A DNA stretch of 44,995 nt from Oscillospiraceae bacterium (GCA_009779495.1 WRED01000015.1:1-44995); one strand, 5' to 3'. Positions 7,381-18,377 are shown, counted from the first letter of the stretch. Notes: generated from the sequence alone by a model not told the origin. Translations and numbers: made by a program.

Positions 7381-8286
7381 ATGCTCACTGTCCAGGCCGC
7401 TGTTTCAGGCATCGCAAAGGGGCTTGACACGCACCTGAAAACCCTCGGCTTCACCCCCTATGTCCCGCCCGATCTCGACAAAAAATCTTTCCCGCTTGTT
7501 TCCGACCGTGACCGGCATTTTGTCACTTTCAGCGGCAAAAACGGCTCACTGCGGATCGAGTACTGCAGTGACACCGTGGGTCTGCTCTATGCTGACGCGT
7601 CAGCCGAAAACGCGGCCGACAGCGAGTACACGCGCCTTTCGCTGTCGCTTTTGGAGCTTGACGGGGCCGCGGAGCGCGACCTGAACTATGTCGTTGAGGA
7701 TTTTGCGGAGACGCTCGCGTCAAAGTTCCAAAACGGACAGAAGCCGAAGCAGCAAAAGAAAATCCCGGCGGCCGTATCGAAAACGGCGGTAAAGCACGGC
7801 GCGTATTATGACGCCGCTTCTTTCGGAAGCCGCTTCACCGCGGTTTACCCTGAGCTGCGCGAGCCGTATAAGCAGAACATCGAGGAATACGGCGAATTTC
7901 TGCCCGAGGAATTTTTCAAGCTTTACGGGACGCCTGCCGTCGCCGCCACGGTAAAGGAAAACAACCCGCTGAAAATGAAGAAGCTGTTCAATCTGCTCAA
8001 CGAAATATATGACAACGGCGTCAACGATGTGCAAAGCCTGATCGCCGTCTCGATTTTAGGCAGCATGTACCAAGACGAAACGCTTTTGGCCAATTGCGTC
8101 GATTACATGGACGGCGACCTGTGCGTAACCGTCATCCGCGTAAGCAAGTATTTAGGTTCAAACGGCGCGAAAGGCGCCAGGATGCGCCTTGAGAATCCCC
8201 CGCGCTACAAGCCCAAGAAAGACAAGAAAACGGGCGGGTTGCTTTCCCAGCTCATGGGTGGCGGCGGCGCTTCGCCATTCGGATGA
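7381..8286 (+). CDS. conserved hypothetical cytoplasmic protein upstream of gyrB
   Basis: A 301-residue protein I do not recognise with confidence. The N-terminal ~115 residues alternate strands and helices. A basic, Lys/Gln-rich linker (GQKPKQQKKIP) follows, then a helical C-terminal half containing YPELREPYKQNIEEYGEFLPEEF cut across two helices, reminiscent of small YPEL-type domains of unknown function. It ends in a Lys-rich and Gly-rich tail (KKDKKTGG, then GGGGASPFG). There is no signal peptide or membrane segment. The start is at 7381: CGGAGGAAAA precedes it, and the ATG four bases earlier is out of frame. It is probably co-transcribed with gyrB, whose start is 44 nt downstream. Confidence 0.75.
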   Translation: MLTVQAAVSGIAKGLDTHLKTLGFTPYVPPDLDKKSFPLVSDRDRHFVTFSGKNGSLRIEYCSDTVGLLYADASAENAADSEYTRLSLSLLELDGAAERDLNYVVEDFAETLASKFQNGQKPKQQKKIPAAVSKTAVKHGAYYDAASFGSRFTAVYPELREPYKQNIEEYGEFLPEEFFKLYGTPAVAATVKENNPLKMKKLFNLLNEIYDNGVNDVQSLIAVSILGSMYQDETLLANCVDYMDGDLCVTVIRVSKYLGSNGAKGARMRLENPPRYKPKKDKKTGGLLSQLMGGGGASPFG

Positions 8287-8311
8287 GGAATTAGGAATTA
8301 TCTACCATCTA
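8284..8311 (+). repeat. period-7 micro-array before gyrB ribosome binding site
   Basis: Two ATKAGGA-type heptamers (ATGAGGA, ATTAGGA) run in the same 7-base phase into TTATCTA and CCATCTA, immediately followed by GATTTGGAGG, the gyrB ribosome binding site. The last two units belong to the NNNTCTA family seen at 14084, 27033, 27088 and 27136. Confidence 0.55.
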
Positions 8312-8312
8312 G

Positions 8313-10301
<1,989 letters not shown>

Positions 10302-10319
10302 TTCGTTAAGGAGTCATAA

Positions 10320-10988
10320 ATGGATTTTACGGGTTTCCCGAAAGAGTTTGCCGACTTTCTTTTTTCTCTGCAATTCACAAATACAGCCGCCTTGCTCCCC
10401 GAGAACAAGCTCAAATATAAAAAGCTCATATCAGAGCCTTTGACGCTGCTGTATCATTCTCTTGTCCCGGTGATCGCCGATATCAGCGAAAGCGCGATGA
10501 CAAAGCCGTCAAAATGTATATCGACGATGTATAACGACATGCGGTTTTCAAAGGATACGCCGCTGAAGGGTTATATGTATCTGCGGTTCCGGGAGCCGTT
10601 CAGCGATAAAGACGCGCTGGGGTTTTATTTTGACATGGGGTACGAGTATTATTCATACGGCATACGGATTTATAAGCAAACCGCCGTCGGCATGGACAAG
10701 ATCAGAAAAGGCGTTCTTGACAAGAGCAAGGCTTTTGCGGATGAGTTGGAGCGGTTAAGCAAAACGGGCATGACCATATACGGAGACAGCTTTGCAAAAG
10801 ACCGTTTCCCCGAGGTCAATAACGCGGTGATCAGAGAACTGCTGAACAAGAAAAGCTTTTATATCGGACGGGACCGTGCGCTTCCGTCAGCCGCTTTTGG
10901 CGGCGAGCTGCTGTCTGAAATATCAGGCGCGTACCGTGAGTTAGGCAGAGTTTATTTGCTGTTAAAGGATTCCTTGTATAAAGAATAA
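10320..10988 (+). CDS. DUF2461 family protein
   Basis: A 222-residue protein matching the DUF2461 (TIGR02453-like) pattern. The N-terminal FPKEFADFLFSLQFTNT is followed by the family features PSKCISTMYNDMRFSKDTPLKGYMYLRF cut over a strand-turn-strand and by FYFDMGYEYYSYGIRIY. The end has RDRALPSAAFGGELL. No enzymatic role has been established for the family. GGAG precedes the ATG by 7 nt, and the start lies 18 nt after gyrB, so co-transcription is likely. Confidence 0.8.
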   Translation: MDFTGFPKEFADFLFSLQFTNTAALLPENKLKYKKLISEPLTLLYHSLVPVIADISESAMTKPSKCISTMYNDMRFSKDTPLKGYMYLRFREPFSDKDALGFYFDMGYEYYSYGIRIYKQTAVGMDKIRKGVLDKSKAFADELERLSKTGMTIYGDSFAKDRFPEVNNAVIRELLNKKSFYIGRDRALPSAAFGGELLSEISGAYRELGRVYLLLKDSLYKE

Positions 10989-11012
10989 AACTTATGAAAG
11001 AAGGATAAACAT

Positions 11013-11228
11013 ATGCAAAAATTAGTTTATTTAAGCAACAGCCGCGATTACACCGAGCAAGGGAATATAAACGAAAACAAGTATTTTACGCACATTAACG
11101 AATTGTTGGATCAAGGCTGGAAAGTTTCCTATGTCTCGCCCAACATGGTTGAGATTGCTGACGCCCAAAAACTGTCCGGCAAGGAGACCTTTGCGGCTTT
11201 TATTTTGCTCGAAAGGACAGATGAATAA
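11013..11228 (+). CDS. small hypothetical protein, DUF4177-like
   Basis: A 71-residue protein with a helix (YFTHINELLDQGWKVSYV) followed by short strands ending AAFILLERTD. This organisation, a helix reading 'NxLLxxGWxV' followed by a terminal 'xxLLERxD' strand, resembles DUF4177-type small proteins. AAAGAAGGA lies 8 nt upstream of the ATG. It sits 24 nt after the DUF2461 gene and before a palindromic repeat. The function is unknown. Confidence 0.65.
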   Translation: MQKLVYLSNSRDYTEQGNINENKYFTHINELLDQGWKVSYVSPNMVEIADAQKLSGKETFAAFILLERTDE

Positions 11229-11233
11229 AAACA

Positions 11234-11400
11234 GGCTGTTTTAGACCTTTGTGTTGAGGCAAAAGTGTTGAACCCCTCCGGCGCTTCGCGCCACCTCCCC
11301 TTGCAGGGGAGGCTTGAGCGATGACCGCCGCTGCCTCCCCTGCAAGGGGAGGTGGCACGCAGTGCCGGAGGGGTTGGAACCTAAAAGTCTAAAACAGCTT
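11234..11400. repeat. MITE-like palindromic repeat, copy 1
   Basis: Nested inverted repeats. The outer arms are GCTGTTTTAGAC at about 11236-11247 and GTCTAAAACAGC at about 11387-11398. The inner arms, AACCCCTCCGGC... and ...GCCGGAGGGGTT (11271-11375), contain a second CACCTCCCCTTGCAGGGGAGG stem. There is no ORF. A near-identical inner part occurs at 24811-24915. Repeats of this CCCCTCCGGC/CACCTCCCC type are widespread in gut Firmicutes. Confidence 0.85.
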
Positions 11401-11496
11401 AAAACAAATCCCTCTCACAGCTAATCGCGGCAGCGGACGCGTACATCGCGCCCCCGGCCGCAGCGCGACATCATTCCGAAAGGAACATCTTTATCT

Positions 11497-14058
11497 ATGT
11501 CCAACAACCAAAATCATGAGGATAACTTCCGCGAGCACCTGCTTGACTCCAAGATCATCAACGTGGACGTCAGCCGCGAAATGCGCAAGTCGTTCCTCGA
11601 CTATTCGATGTCCGTCATCATGCAGCGCGCCCTGCCCGACGTACGCGATGGCTTAAAGCCTGTGCACCGCCGTATCCTGTACACCATGTTCGAGAACAGC
11701 CTGACGCCGGACAAGCCCTACAGAAAATGCGCCGATACCGTCGGCTCTGTCCTGGGCCGCTATCATCCCCATGGCGACGCGTCGGTGTATGACGCGATGG
11801 TGCGGCTGGCGCAGCATTTTTCCATGCGCTACATGCTCGTGGACGGCCACGGCAACTTTGGCTCCATAGACGGCGACCCCCCTGCCGCCTACCGTTACAC
11901 GGAGTCGCGCATGAGCAGGATCGCCACCCGGATGCTCGCCGATATCGACAAGGAAACCGTCGATTTCGCGCCGAACTACGACGACCGCCTCAAGGAGCCG
12001 ACGGTTCTGCCGTCGAAGTTCCCGAATCTGCTGGTAAACGGCTCTACCGGAATCGCCGTCGGCATGGCGACGAACATCCCGCCCCACAACATGAACGAGG
12101 TCATCGACGGCATCTGTTGTTTGATCGACGATCCCGACGCCGACCTCTATGATCTGATGGAGCATATCAAGGGTCCCGACTTTCCCACTGCCGGAATCAT
12201 CATGGGCAAGGCGGGCATCCGCTCCGCGTATGGTACGGGGCGCGGCAAGGTCACCGTCCGCGCGCGCGCGGAAATCGTCGAGCAAAAAAACGGCAGATTT
12301 GAGATAAAGGTCACGGAGCTGCCCTATATGGTCAACAAGGCGCGGCTGATTGAGAGCATCGCCGAGCTTGTGAAGAACAAGCGTATCGAGGGCATATCCG
12401 ACGTGAACGACTACTCGTCGCGCAAGGGGATGCACATTTCCGTCGATCTGAAGCGCGACGCGAGTCCCCAGGTAATTCTGAATCAGCTGTACACTTTCAC
12501 GCAGATGCAGTCCACTTTCGGCGTTATCCTGCTTGCTTTAGTGAACGGCGAGCCGAGGATACTGACGCTCAAGGAGGTTTTGACTTATTATATCGACTTC
12601 CAGCGCGAAATCATCGTAAGGCGCACGCAGTTCGACCTTCGCAAGGCCCAGGAGCGCGCCCACATCCTTGAGGGGTTGCTGATCGCGCTTGACTTTATCG
12701 ACGAGGTGATCCAGATCCTACGCTCGTCGAAGAGTATCCCCGAGGGCAAGGAAGCGCTGATGTCAAGGTTCGGACTTGACGACATACAGGCGCAGGCCAT
12801 CGTGCAGATGCGCCTGGGACAGCTCACGGGGCTTGAACGCGTGAAGCTTGAGGAGGAAATGGAGGAGCTTCGCGCAAAAATCGCGGAGTTCATGGATATA
12901 CTGGCAAATGACGGCAGGGTGCTCGCCATCATCAAGGAGGAACTTCTTGCCATACGCGAAAGATTCGGGGACGAACGCCGCACCGAAATCATGAACGTCA
13001 GCGGCGAGGTGGACGTGGAGGACCTCATTCCCGAGGAGACCTGCGTGTTCACCATGACGACAATGGGCTACATCAAGCGTATGCCCATGGACACGTACCA
13101 GCTCCAGCGCAGGGGCGGACGCGGCGTAAAGGGCATGACCCGCCGTGAGGAGGACGTCGTGCAGACGATGTTCACCTGCTCCACCCACGATTATGTGATG
13201 TTCTTCACCACAGCCGGGCGCACTTACCGGCTCAAGGGCTATGAGATTCCCGAAAGCTCACGCACGGGCAAGGGCATGAACATCGTCAACCTCCTGCCGA
13301 TCTCGGGCGAGGAAAAGGTGTCGGCCATGATCCGCGTACCCAGAGCCGAGGAGGGCAAATACCTTTGCATGGTCACGCGCCGCGGCATCATCAAGCGCAC
13401 GGAGCTTGACGCGTATAAAAACGTGCGCAAAAACGGCGTCATAGCGCTGAATATAGACGAGGGCGACGAGCTTGCCTGGGTACGCCTCACCGGCGGAAAA
13501 GACGATCTTTTAGTCGCGACAAGGAACGGCATGGCCGTCCGCTTTACCGAAACCGACGCGCGGCCTTTGGGACGCACGGCGCGCGGCGTTAAGGCCATCA
13601 CGCTTCGCCCGGGCGACGAGGTCGTCGGCATGGACGTCCTGCGTGACGGCATGACCGTCCTGACCGTCAGCGAAACCGGCTACGGCCGCCGCAGCCTGCC
13701 GTCCGACTACCGCGAACAGTCAAGGGGCGGCGTAGGCACCATAAATTACCACGCTAAAAAGTACGGCGCGGTCGCCGCGCTTTCCGTCGTCAGCGAAACG
13801 GACGACGTCATCCTCATCTCATCCGACGGCATTATCATCCGCATACCCGCCGGACAGATAAGCGCATACGCGCGTCCGTCGAAAGGCGTGCGCGTGATGA
13901 GAACCTCCGACGAGGAAAAGGTTATCGCCATTGCTATCGCGGAAAAAGACGGCGACATCAGGGATGAGGAGCCAGGCGTCAGGGATCAGGAATCGGATTC
14001 TTCCGACGGTTACGCCACGGAAACGCCTGTCGCGGACGATGATTCTTCTGACGAATAA
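11497..14058 (+). CDS. gyrA: DNA gyrase subunit A
   Basis: Breakage-reunion subunit of gyrase, 853 residues. The active-site tyrosine is in RYTE at about residue 134. The quinolone-binding stretch reads [10 protein letters not shown] at 90-99, so the residue equivalent to E. coli Ser83 is Ala95 while Asp87 is kept as Asp99. The C-terminal wrapping domain carries the gyrase-specific GyrA box QRRGGRG, which separates it from topoisomerase IV. The acidic tail (about 815-853) contains a 42-bp period-7 repeat encoding [16 protein letters not shown] text. CGAAAGGAACA precedes the ATG at 11497. gyrB lies about 1.2 kb upstream, separated by two small genes and a MITE. Confidence 0.97.
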   Translation: MSNNQNHEDNFREHLLDSKIINVDVSREMRKSFLDYSMSVIMQRALPDVRDGLKPVHRRILYTMFENSLTPDKPYRKCADTVGSVLGRYHPHGDASVYDAMVRLAQHFSMRYMLVDGHGNFGSIDGDPPAAYRYTESRMSRIATRMLADIDKETVDFAPNYDDRLKEPTVLPSKFPNLLVNGSTGIAVGMATNIPPHNMNEVIDGICCLIDDPDADLYDLMEHIKGPDFPTAGIIMGKAGIRSAYGTGRGKVTVRARAEIVEQKNGRFEIKVTELPYMVNKARLIESIAELVKNKRIEGISDVNDYSSRKGMHISVDLKRDASPQVILNQLYTFTQMQSTFGVILLALVNGEPRILTLKEVLTYYIDFQREIIVRRTQFDLRKAQERAHILEGLLIALDFIDEVIQILRSSKSIPEGKEALMSRFGLDDIQAQAIVQMRLGQLTGLERVKLEEEMEELRAKIAEFMDILANDGRVLAIIKEELLAIRERFGDERRTEIMNVSGEVDVEDLIPEETCVFTMTTMGYIKRMPMDTYQLQRRGGRGVKGMTRREEDVVQTMFTCSTHDYVMFFTTAGRTYRLKGYEIPESSRTGKGMNIVNLLPISGEEKVSAMIRVPRAEEGKYLCMVTRRGIIKRTELDAYKNVRKNGVIALNIDEGDELAWVRLTGGKDDLLVATRNGMAVRFTETDARPLGRTARGVKAITLRPGDEVVGMDVLRDGMTVLTVSETGYGRRSLPSDYREQSRGGVGTINYHAKKYGAVAALSVVSETDDVILISSDGIIIRIPAGQISAYARPSKGVRVMRTSDEEKVIAIAIAEKDGDIRDEEPGVRDQESDSSDGYATETPVADDDSSDE
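13957..13998 (+). repeat. six-unit heptamer array inside the gyrA tail
   Basis: Six consecutive 7-base units with consensus RTCAGGN (the first is ATCAGGG at 13957, the last the degenerate ATCGGAT at 13992). Together they span 42 bp, a multiple of 21, so the reading frame is kept. They encode part of the acidic C-terminal tail of GyrA. Confidence 0.7.
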
Positions 14059-14083
14059 AACAGCAAACAGCGTACCCTCAACC

Positions 14084-14118
14084 ATATCTAATATCTACAA
14101 TCTAACGTCTAGAATCTA
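14084..14118 (+). repeat. five-unit NNNTCTA heptamer array
   Basis: Five back-to-back heptamers, all ending TCTA (ATATCTA twice, then CAATCTA, ACGTCTA, GAATCTA), followed directly by GAAAAGGAGG, the ribosome binding site of the next gene. It occupies most of the 79-nt gyrA/mgs-like spacer. Confidence 0.75.
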
Positions 14119-14137
14119 GAAAAGGAGGTCTTTTTTT

Positions 14138-14557
14138 ATGAATATCGCTTTAATTGCCAGTGACACAAAAAAAGAGCTGATGGCACAGCTCTGCATCGCC
14201 TACTGCGGCATTCTGAGCCGACATTCCATCTGCTCTACGGGAACCACCGGCAAATTTGTCAGCGAGGCGACGGGACTTGAGATACAGAAGTTTCTCAGCG
14301 GCTCCCACGGCGGCACCCAGCAGATCGCCGCGATGATCGCGTGCGGCGAGATTGACCTGCTGATCATGCTGCGCGACCCGATGAACATCCAGCCGCCGCA
14401 GGACTCAGACTCTGACGAGCTGAGTCTGCTCCGCCTTTGCGACGTACATAACGTGCCGGCCGCCACGAATATCGCCACCGCCGAGGCGCTGATCCACGGG
14501 CTTGGCAGGGGGGACCTTGACTGGCGGGATATTGTCAGAATGGACAAAAAAATATAA
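14138..14557 (+). CDS. methylglyoxal synthase-like protein lacking the catalytic Asp
   Basis: A 139-residue protein with the methylglyoxal synthase fold: N-terminal ALIASD, then STGTTG (phosphate loop), SGSHGGTQQ, MLRDPMN and NIPVATN-like VPAATNIATAE. True methylglyoxal synthase turns dihydroxyacetone phosphate into methylglyoxal. In E. coli MgsA the motif is GGDQQ, whose Asp71 is a catalytic residue; here it is GGTQQ. The nearby active-site His98 also appears to be replaced (PPQD instead of PHDPD, with a three-residue insertion). I therefore call it a family member of doubtful synthase activity. AAAAGGAGG lies upstream of the ATG. It precedes hisS and aspS and is probably co-transcribed. Confidence 0.8.
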   Translation: MNIALIASDTKKELMAQLCIAYCGILSRHSICSTGTTGKFVSEATGLEIQKFLSGSHGGTQQIAAMIACGEIDLLIMLRDPMNIQPPQDSDSDELSLLRLCDVHNVPAATNIATAEALIHGLGRGDLDWRDIVRMDKKI

Positions 14558-14596
14558 TCTGTATTGAATACAGGTTTCGGAAAAGGCTGTGAATAT

Positions 14597-15943
14597 ATGC
14601 TGATTACGAAAGGCGTTAAGGGTGCGCAGGACGTTTTGCCCTGCGCCGTCCACAAAAACCAGTTTATTGAGAGCTCCATGCTTGATATCGCGAAAAAATT
14701 CGGCTATACGGAGATACGCGTACCCGTGTTCGAGCATACGGAGCTGTTTCAGCGCGGCGTCGGCGGCACGACCGACATCGTTCAAAAGGAAATGTACACT
14801 TTCAACGATAAGGGCGGCCGCTCCGTGACGCTGCGTCCCGAGGGCACGGCCGGAGCCGTGAGGGCGTTCTTGGAGCACGGGCTGTTTAACGAGCCGCTGC
14901 CTCAGAAGCTGTGCTACATCATCTCCTGTTACCGCTACGAAAAGCCCCAGGCCGGACGGTTGCGCGAGTTCCACCAGTTCGGCGCGGAATGCCTGGGCAC
15001 GGACTCGCCCGCCGCCGACGCGGAGGTCATATCCTTAGTCTGCGCCGTGTTTGATTTTCTCGATGTGCAGAACCTTGATCTGCAAATAAACTCCATCGGC
15101 TGCCCCGAGTGCCGCAAAACGTACCATGCCGCGCTTTTGGCGTATTTTGACGTAAAAAAGGACGGGCTTTGCCCTACGTGCCTCGACCGCCTTGGCCGCA
15201 ACCCCATGCGTTTGCTCGACTGCAAAAGCCCCGTCTGCTCCGAAATCGCCAAGGACGCGCCCGTGATACTCGACTACATCTGCGGGGAATGCGCGGAGCA
15301 TTTCGGCGGCGTAAAACGCTACCTTGACGCGATGGGAATTGAGTACAATATCAACCCGAAAATCGTCCGCGGGCTTGACTACTACACCCGTACGGTGTTT
15401 GAGTTTATCTCAGGCGAGATCGGCGCGCAGGACGCTGTCTGCGCGGGCGGGCGCTATGACGGCTTGGCGCAGGAGCTTGGCGGACAGCGCACGCCGTCTT
15501 TGGGTTTCGCGCTGGGACTTGAGCGTCTGCTTCTTTTGATGGACGCGCAAAAAACGCCCTTTCCCGAGCCTGACAGATGCGACATCTACATCGCGCCTGT
15601 GGGCGATGAGGCATCATTGGCCGCCGCGCGGATCGTAAACGATCTCCGGCTGTCAGGCGTCGCGGCGCAGTTCGACCTGGCCGGGCGCTCTGTCAAGGCG
15701 CAGATGAAATACGCCGACAAGCTGGGCGCGGTCTACACGGCTGTTTTGGGTGACAGTGAGCTGGAAAAAGGCGTCCTGCCCGTAAAAAACATGGATTCGG
15801 GCGACGTCACGGAAATAAAGCTGGAGGATTTCGCGGAGGATTTTATGGATATGTCGGTCCGTAGCTCCGCTGACATGTTCAAAGAGCTGCTGAACACAGT
15901 AGATATTGATATCAACACAATCTTAGGAGGCGCATTGTCATGA
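14597..15943 (+). CDS. hisS: histidyl-tRNA synthetase
   Basis: Class II aminoacyl-tRNA synthetase charging tRNA-His, 448 residues from ATG 14597; the open frame begins 11 codons earlier without support. Visible parts are RPEGTAGAVRAFLEHG (histidine/ATP site), motif 2 as CYRYEKPQAGRLREFHQFGAE, the HisRS-specific GLDYYTRTVFEF, motif 3 as SLGFALGLERLLLL, and a C-terminal anticodon-binding domain. A Cys cluster (CPECRKTYHAAL ... CPTCLDRL ... LDCKSPVC) lies in the insertion domain and may bind zinc. The 3' end overlaps aspS by 4 bases (ATGA), so the two are translationally coupled. This hisS-aspS pairing is common in Bacillota. Confidence 0.96.
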   Translation: MLITKGVKGAQDVLPCAVHKNQFIESSMLDIAKKFGYTEIRVPVFEHTELFQRGVGGTTDIVQKEMYTFNDKGGRSVTLRPEGTAGAVRAFLEHGLFNEPLPQKLCYIISCYRYEKPQAGRLREFHQFGAECLGTDSPAADAEVISLVCAVFDFLDVQNLDLQINSIGCPECRKTYHAALLAYFDVKKDGLCPTCLDRLGRNPMRLLDCKSPVCSEIAKDAPVILDYICGECAEHFGGVKRYLDAMGIEYNINPKIVRGLDYYTRTVFEFISGEIGAQDAVCAGGRYDGLAQELGGQRTPSLGFALGLERLLLLMDAQKTPFPEPDRCDIYIAPVGDEASLAAARIVNDLRLSGVAAQFDLAGRSVKAQMKYADKLGAVYTAVLGDSELEKGVLPVKNMDSGDVTEIKLEDFAEDFMDMSVRSSADMFKELLNTVDIDINTILGGALS

Positions 15944-17721
15944 TCGATTTAATGTCAGGCATGAAACGCACGCGTTACTGCGGGGAAATAAGGCTGGCCG
16001 ACGCCGGGCAGGAGCTTGTCGTCGCCGGGTGGGTACAGCGTCAGCGCGACTTAGGCTCGCTTATCTTCATTGATCTGCGCGACCGTACAGGCATCGTACA
16101 GCTCGCTTTTGACGAGCAGACGGACAGGGCTGTGTTCGACAAGGCCTTTTCAGCCAGAAACGAGTACGTGCTGATGGCGAAAGGTATCGTCCGGGAACGT
16201 TCGGCGAAAAATCCTGATATTTCCACGGGTGAAATTGAAATCGAGGTCAAAGAGCTGAAAGTGCTCGCGAAAAGCGACACGCCGCCCTTTGAAATCATTG
16301 AAAATTGCCCGACCGCCGAGCTTACCCGGCTCAAATACCGCTATCTCGACCTGCGCCGCCCCGATCTGCAAAAGAATATCCTGCTGCGGCACAAGGTTTT
16401 CCGCACGACTTTGGACTACTTCGACGAGAACGGCTTCATCAACATCGAAACGCCGATCATGGTCCGCTCAACGCCGGAGGGCGCGAGGGACTATCTTGTG
16501 CCCAGTCGTATCCACAAGGGTTCGTTCTACGCGCTGCCGCAGTCACCGCAGCTTTATAAGCAGCTTTCGATGGTCGCGGGCTTTGACCGCTATATCCAGA
16601 TCGCCCGTTGCTTCCGCGACGAGGATTTGCGCGCCGACCGCCAGCCTGAGTTCACCCAAATTGACCTTGAAATGTCTTTTGTTGACATCGAGGACGTCAT
16701 CGCCATCGGCGAGGGCTTCATTCAGCGCATTTATAAAGACGTGCTGGGAATCGACATTCCGCTGCCCATGCCGCGCCTGACGTTTAAGGAGTCCATGGAG
16801 CGCTTCGGCACCGACAAGCCCGACACGCGTTACGCCATGGAGCTGTTCGACCTGTCGGACACGGCGCGCGGCTGCGGCTTCGCGGTGTTCTCAGACGCGG
16901 TTCAGTCCGGCGGTTCAGTCCGGGGCATCACCGCCAAGGGCGCGTTCTCCGCTTTGACCCGCAAAGAAATTGACAAGCTGACCGAGTCGGCCAAGGGCAT
17001 GGGCGCGAAAGGGCTTGCGTGGGCGCGGCTGAATCCCGACGGCACGGTGTCTTCCTCTTTCGCGAAGTTCCTCACCGACGACGAGAACAAAGCTCTGCTC
17101 GAAAAAGCCGGAGCCGAAGCCGGGGACGTGGTTCTCATCGTCGGCGATGTTAAAAATTCCGTCGTGTTTACGGCGCTCGGCTCGCTTCGGCAGGAAATCG
17201 CCCGCAAGCTCGATATCATTCCAAAGGATCAGTTTAACTTCCTGTGGATCACTGAATTCCCGTTTTTTGACTGGGATGAGGACGCGGGTCAGTTCGTCGC
17301 CATGCACCACCCGTTCACGTCGCCCATGGACGAGTGCCTCCCGTATCTTGAGACGGATAAGGCGAGTGTCCGCGCCAAAGCCTACGACATGGTGCTCAAC
17401 GGCATTGAACTGTCGTCCGGCTCGATTCGCATCACGAATCCCGAGCTGCAGAACCGCATATTCAATCTGCTTGGACTCAGCGACGAGGAAGCCTACCAGA
17501 AGTTCGGATTTCTCTTGGACGCGTTTCGCTATGGCGCGCCGCCCCACGGCGGCATGGGACTGGGGCTTGACCGACTGGTGATGCAGATGCTGGGCGCGGA
17601 AAGTTTGCGCGATGTGGTGGCGTTCCCGAAAGTGCAGAACGCGTCGGAGCCGATGACGAATTGCCCGGCGGAGATTGATAATGCGCAGCTACAGTATTTG
17701 GGAATTGCGACGATTCAATAG
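15940..17721 (+). CDS. aspS: aspartyl-tRNA synthetase
   Basis: Class II synthetase charging tRNA-Asp, 593 residues, the bacterial length with a GAD insertion domain. The N-terminal OB anticodon-binding domain has VAGWVQRQRDLGSLIFIDLRDR. Motif 2 is CFRDEDLRADRQPEFTQID, the GAD insert covers about 285-430, and motif 3 is GGMGLGLDRLVMQML. AGGAGG lies 9 nt before the ATG inside the hisS tail. Whether the enzyme discriminates or also charges tRNA-Asn cannot be told from sequence alone; no gatCAB genes are in the window. Confidence 0.96.
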   Translation: MIDLMSGMKRTRYCGEIRLADAGQELVVAGWVQRQRDLGSLIFIDLRDRTGIVQLAFDEQTDRAVFDKAFSARNEYVLMAKGIVRERSAKNPDISTGEIEIEVKELKVLAKSDTPPFEIIENCPTAELTRLKYRYLDLRRPDLQKNILLRHKVFRTTLDYFDENGFINIETPIMVRSTPEGARDYLVPSRIHKGSFYALPQSPQLYKQLSMVAGFDRYIQIARCFRDEDLRADRQPEFTQIDLEMSFVDIEDVIAIGEGFIQRIYKDVLGIDIPLPMPRLTFKESMERFGTDKPDTRYAMELFDLSDTARGCGFAVFSDAVQSGGSVRGITAKGAFSALTRKEIDKLTESAKGMGAKGLAWARLNPDGTVSSSFAKFLTDDENKALLEKAGAEAGDVVLIVGDVKNSVVFTALGSLRQEIARKLDIIPKDQFNFLWITEFPFFDWDEDAGQFVAMHHPFTSPMDECLPYLETDKASVRAKAYDMVLNGIELSSGSIRITNPELQNRIFNLLGLSDEEAYQKFGFLLDAFRYGAPPHGGMGLGLDRLVMQMLGAESLRDVVAFPKVQNASEPMTNCPAEIDNAQLQYLGIATIQ

Positions 17722-17750
17722 GACAGGTCTATTCTTTTCCAAAAAAATTG

Positions 17751-17779
17751 TTGAAAATTGCAAATGTTTGTGCTATAAT
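17751..17779 (+). promoter_or_regulatory. sigma-A promoter of the Panacea gene pair
   Basis: TTGAAA, a 17-nt spacer and TATAAT with an extended TGC. It begins about 30 nt after the aspS stop and reads toward the Panacea gene, so the pair has its own promoter. Confidence 0.8.
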
Positions 17780-17921
17780 CGTATTGAGGACAAGCTTTCC
17801 TTATGAGTTTAGTTGGCGGAGTTGTTTAAAAAAATATTTTCGGCGCCTTTGCATATGATAATGTAAGGGGGTTGGCAACATGAAAAAGTTCAAAAGAAAA
17901 AAAAGTAAGGAGTGTTTTGTT

Positions 17922-18377
17922 ATGATCTCACCGTTAATCTGTGCAAACAATTTTATCAAACGTTCACTTGAAACAAAAACTCCGCTTACTCAAATGAAAC
18001 TTCAAAAGTTACTTTATTTGTTGTACGCACATTATTATGCTAAACATAACCAGCCTCTTTTCCCTGCGAATTTCAAGAAGTGGCCGTATGGTCCGGTGTT
18101 GCCTGAGGTTTACTGGGCATTCAAGCATTATGGTGCAAGAGAGATCAACAAGTTTCACAGGGAACCTGACGGCAGTGTTTGGGTTGTAGATGGCGAAAAA
18201 GATAGGGATTTTTCAGAATGTTTTGATGATGTATGGAACCGATACTGTATGTACACGGGAATTCAGTTATCCGGTTTCACACATAAGAAAAAATCGGCAT
18301 GGAGCAAAGCGAAGGATGAAGGGGATTTTTTGGAGCTTGAAGATATAAAAGAAGATGGGGTGCATTTTTTTGAATGA
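17922..18377 (+). CDS. Panacea (DUF4065) domain protein, probable antitoxin
   Basis: A 151-residue protein with the Panacea/DUF4065 (GepA/SocA-like) pattern: N-terminal ANNFIKRSLETKTPLTQMKLQKLLYLLYAHY cut over the first two helices, then FKKWPYGPVLPEVYWAFKHYG. 'MKLQKLLYL' and 'WxYGPVxPEVYxxFKxYG' are the family signature. Panacea domains act as versatile antitoxins in PanAT toxin-antitoxin pairs and also occur in phages. I use the ATG at 17922 (AAGGAG 9 nt upstream) because it places the signature at the usual distance from the N-terminus; an in-frame ATG at 17880 with its own GGGGG is the alternative. The region is clearly more AT-rich than the flanking genes, suggesting acquisition. The 3' end overlaps the next gene. 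Confidence 0.85.
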   Translation: MISPLICANNFIKRSLETKTPLTQMKLQKLLYLLYAHYYAKHNQPLFPANFKKWPYGPVLPEVYWAFKHYGAREINKFHREPDGSVWVVDGEKDRDFSECFDDVWNRYCMYTGIQLSGFTHKKKSAWSKAKDEGDFLELEDIKEDGVHFFE

